A program made the translations under genes and the position numbers. Positions 63,701-64,000 of a DNA stretch of 64,000 nucleotides are shown one piece after another. Source of the DNA: Hymenobacter aquaticus (lineage in GTDB: Bacteria; Bacteroidota; Bacteroidia; Cytophagales; Hymenobacteraceae); the NCBI RefSeq assembly GCF_004765605.1, contig NZ_SRLC01000001.1, positions 2,046,001 to 2,110,000 on the forward strand, in the 5' to 3' direction. Position 1 is the first letter of the stretch, and every line of letters starts with the position of its first letter. Under the pieces are notes generated by a model. That model searched no databases. It saw nothing but the letters and a program-made list of their open reading frames with translations, and was not told where the DNA came from.

Positions 63701-63997
63701 GCCCTGGCCCTGGTACCGCTCACGCTGGCCAAGGACGCGCCGGGCAAGGAAATTCTCTACCCCGTGGCCACCGTCATCCTCGGCGGCCTGCTCAGCTCCA
63801 CCTTCCTCGACATCATCGTGACGCCAGTGGTCTTCTGGCTGTTCGGCGAAAAGGCCCTGGCCCAGTACCGCGCCGGCCACAGCGACGTCAGCCTCGACGC
63901 CCACAGCGACGTCAGCCTCGACGCCCACCCCCAGCAGCTCGACGCCCAGCCCCTTACGCCCCCCGGTGACCTCAACCCCGTGCAGCCCGCCGGGTAG
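60749..63997 (+). CDS. Heavy-metal RND efflux pump (CusA/CzcA-like)
   Basis: A 1,082-residue HME-type RND transporter of full length. LPVDVLPDLDRPRVTVFLES and EEVEALVTLPVETALNGATG start the porter domain; IGELVDDAIVDVENVFRRL near 399 is the transmembrane-helix-4 motif with acidic residues for proton relay; ISHYIHLVEHEG near 950 precedes the last helices. Twelve membrane segments can be counted. It exports metal ions (likely Cu+/Ag+ given the neighbouring DUF305 and HMBD proteins) using the proton gradient. The last 30 residues hold a duplicated HSDVSLDA segment (63878-63925). Confidence 0.92.
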   Translation: MLDKIIRFALQNRLLMLAFAAGLLLAGTYTARQLPVDVLPDLDRPRVTVFLESPGMAPEEVEALVTLPVETALNGATGVSAVRSNSAIGLGLVFVEFDYGTDIFTARQIVAEKLQTVGEQLPTGVTPVLGPISSVMGQIMLVGMSSSTGKTTAADLRTLANYTVRQRLLSIPGVAQVIPIGGDNLQYQVLLDMPRLNAVGLTVTQVEDALRRSNLNTTGNFFDRNGSEVLIRNLGRLRSVQDIENIIVGYRENSPVTVKQVATVAFGARFKRGDGSVNGQPAVILSIEKQPGAATVGLTAAVEKAIAELQPSLPKDVQLNTRLFKQADFIESSITNVEEALRDGAILVVIVLFAFLLNVRTTFISLVAIPLSLLVTALVFRFAGISINTMTLGGLAIAIGELVDDAIVDVENVFRRLRENQHLPQPKPALQVIYAASSEVRNSIVYATIIVVLVFLPLFALEGMEGRIFAPLGIAYITSIVASLFVSLTVTPVLCYYLLPRMKQIREAEQEGRLIRWLKGKDTRLLHWGLTHPKAILTTTAVLFLAAAAMVPFFGTEFLPPFNEGSLTVNFSAPAGTSLTESNKLGTLGEQQMLKIPEVAYTARRTGRAELDEHAESVNNSEIEVAFKTEEELATEGREMRSRDEILADLRQRLNLIAGVNVNIGQPISHRLDHLLSGVRAQVAIKVFGNDLLELRRYANDIRNAASAVPGVVDLQVEKQVQIPQLLVRPRDAALRAYGLERGQVVATLETLFQGDVVSQMLDGQKRFDLIVKLPEAQRSDVATIANTRIETPSGALIPVSQVADVSYEPGPNTVNHENTQRRITISMNVADRDLGSTVKEVQARIAQQVKLPAGYYLTYGGQFESQQSASSKILWLSLFSLAGIFLVLYSHFKSTLMVGQIMLNIPLALIGSVVAVLLTGGTFSIASLVGFITLTGIASRNGIMMISHYIHLVEHEGEQFGKPMILRGSLERLVPVLMTALVAALALVPLTLAKDAPGKEILYPVATVILGGLLSSTFLDIIVTPVVFWLFGEKALAQYRAGHSDVSLDAHSDVSLDAHPQQLDAQPLTPPGDLNPVQPAG
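63878..63925 (+). repeat. 24-bp tandem duplication at the pump C-terminus
   Basis: Two exact copies of a 24-base unit coding HSDVSLDA stand in tandem in the cytosolic tail, in frame. Slipped-strand length variation is likely. Confidence 0.85.
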
Positions 63998-64000
63998 GTC

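Noticed and set aside
60734..63928. A 1,064-codon minus-strand frame opposite the RND pump
   Set aside because: It mirrors the pump gene; composition is His/Gly/Val-rich with no motif. A GC-rich codon-bias shadow.

Overview
The window looks like a high-GC member of the Bacteroidota close to Hymenobacter. This is an inference from a type IX secretion sorting domain, a TTTG-N20-TAnnTTTG promoter in front of a tRNA, many palindromic intergenic repeats, and gene content typical of Cytophagales. No 16S rRNA gene is present to confirm it.

Positions 1 to about 27,650 are an accessory, defence-rich island ending at a tRNA gene with a CAT anticodon. A seven-gene operon reads leftward from 12,948 off the window start: a DUF4007 protein, an ATPase broken by one in-frame amber codon, a DndC-like sulfurtransferase, a protein joining a sulfur-DNA-reader-like N-terminus to a second DUF4007 domain, a small unknown protein, a second very large BrxC/PglY-like ATPase, and a PglZ-domain protein cut by the window edge. 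Together they look like a phosphorothioation-linked, BREX-like defence system, with no DNA methylase visible. Next come a 1,590-residue STAND ATPase with a Cap4/DUF4297-like nuclease N-terminus (+), a convergent 1,661-residue sacsin-type GHKL ATPase ending in DUF3883 (-), a RES-domain protein, an XRE regulator, and a serine recombinase also broken by an in-frame amber codon. The recombinase frame runs through the terminator and into the antisense of the tRNA gene, which marks this as an island boundary.

Positions 27,650 to 53,400 look like chromosomal core: HAD hydrolase, site-2 protease, two paralogous membrane proteins, pgk, a tandem D-Ala-D-Ala-ligase-like protein with an in-frame repeat insertion, a PASTA protein, a T9SS cargo protein, rhodanese, an ohrR/ohr pair with a clear operator, several small redox and stress enzymes, an AraC regulator, recQ, a QTRA-motif protein, a LolD-like ATPase, a GH113-like glycosidase, sucC, a transglutaminase-like protein and a second ohr. 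Several families of palindromic or tandem intergenic repeats lie between these genes.

Positions 53,300 to 64,000 start with tRNA-Arg(CCG) and a decayed IS5-type element, followed by a Cys/His-rich exported protein and a five-to-six-gene copper/heavy-metal efflux cluster: metal-binding lipoproteins, a TolC-like channel, a small membrane protein, a CusB-like adaptor and a CusA/CzcA-like RND pump that ends three bases before the window edge.
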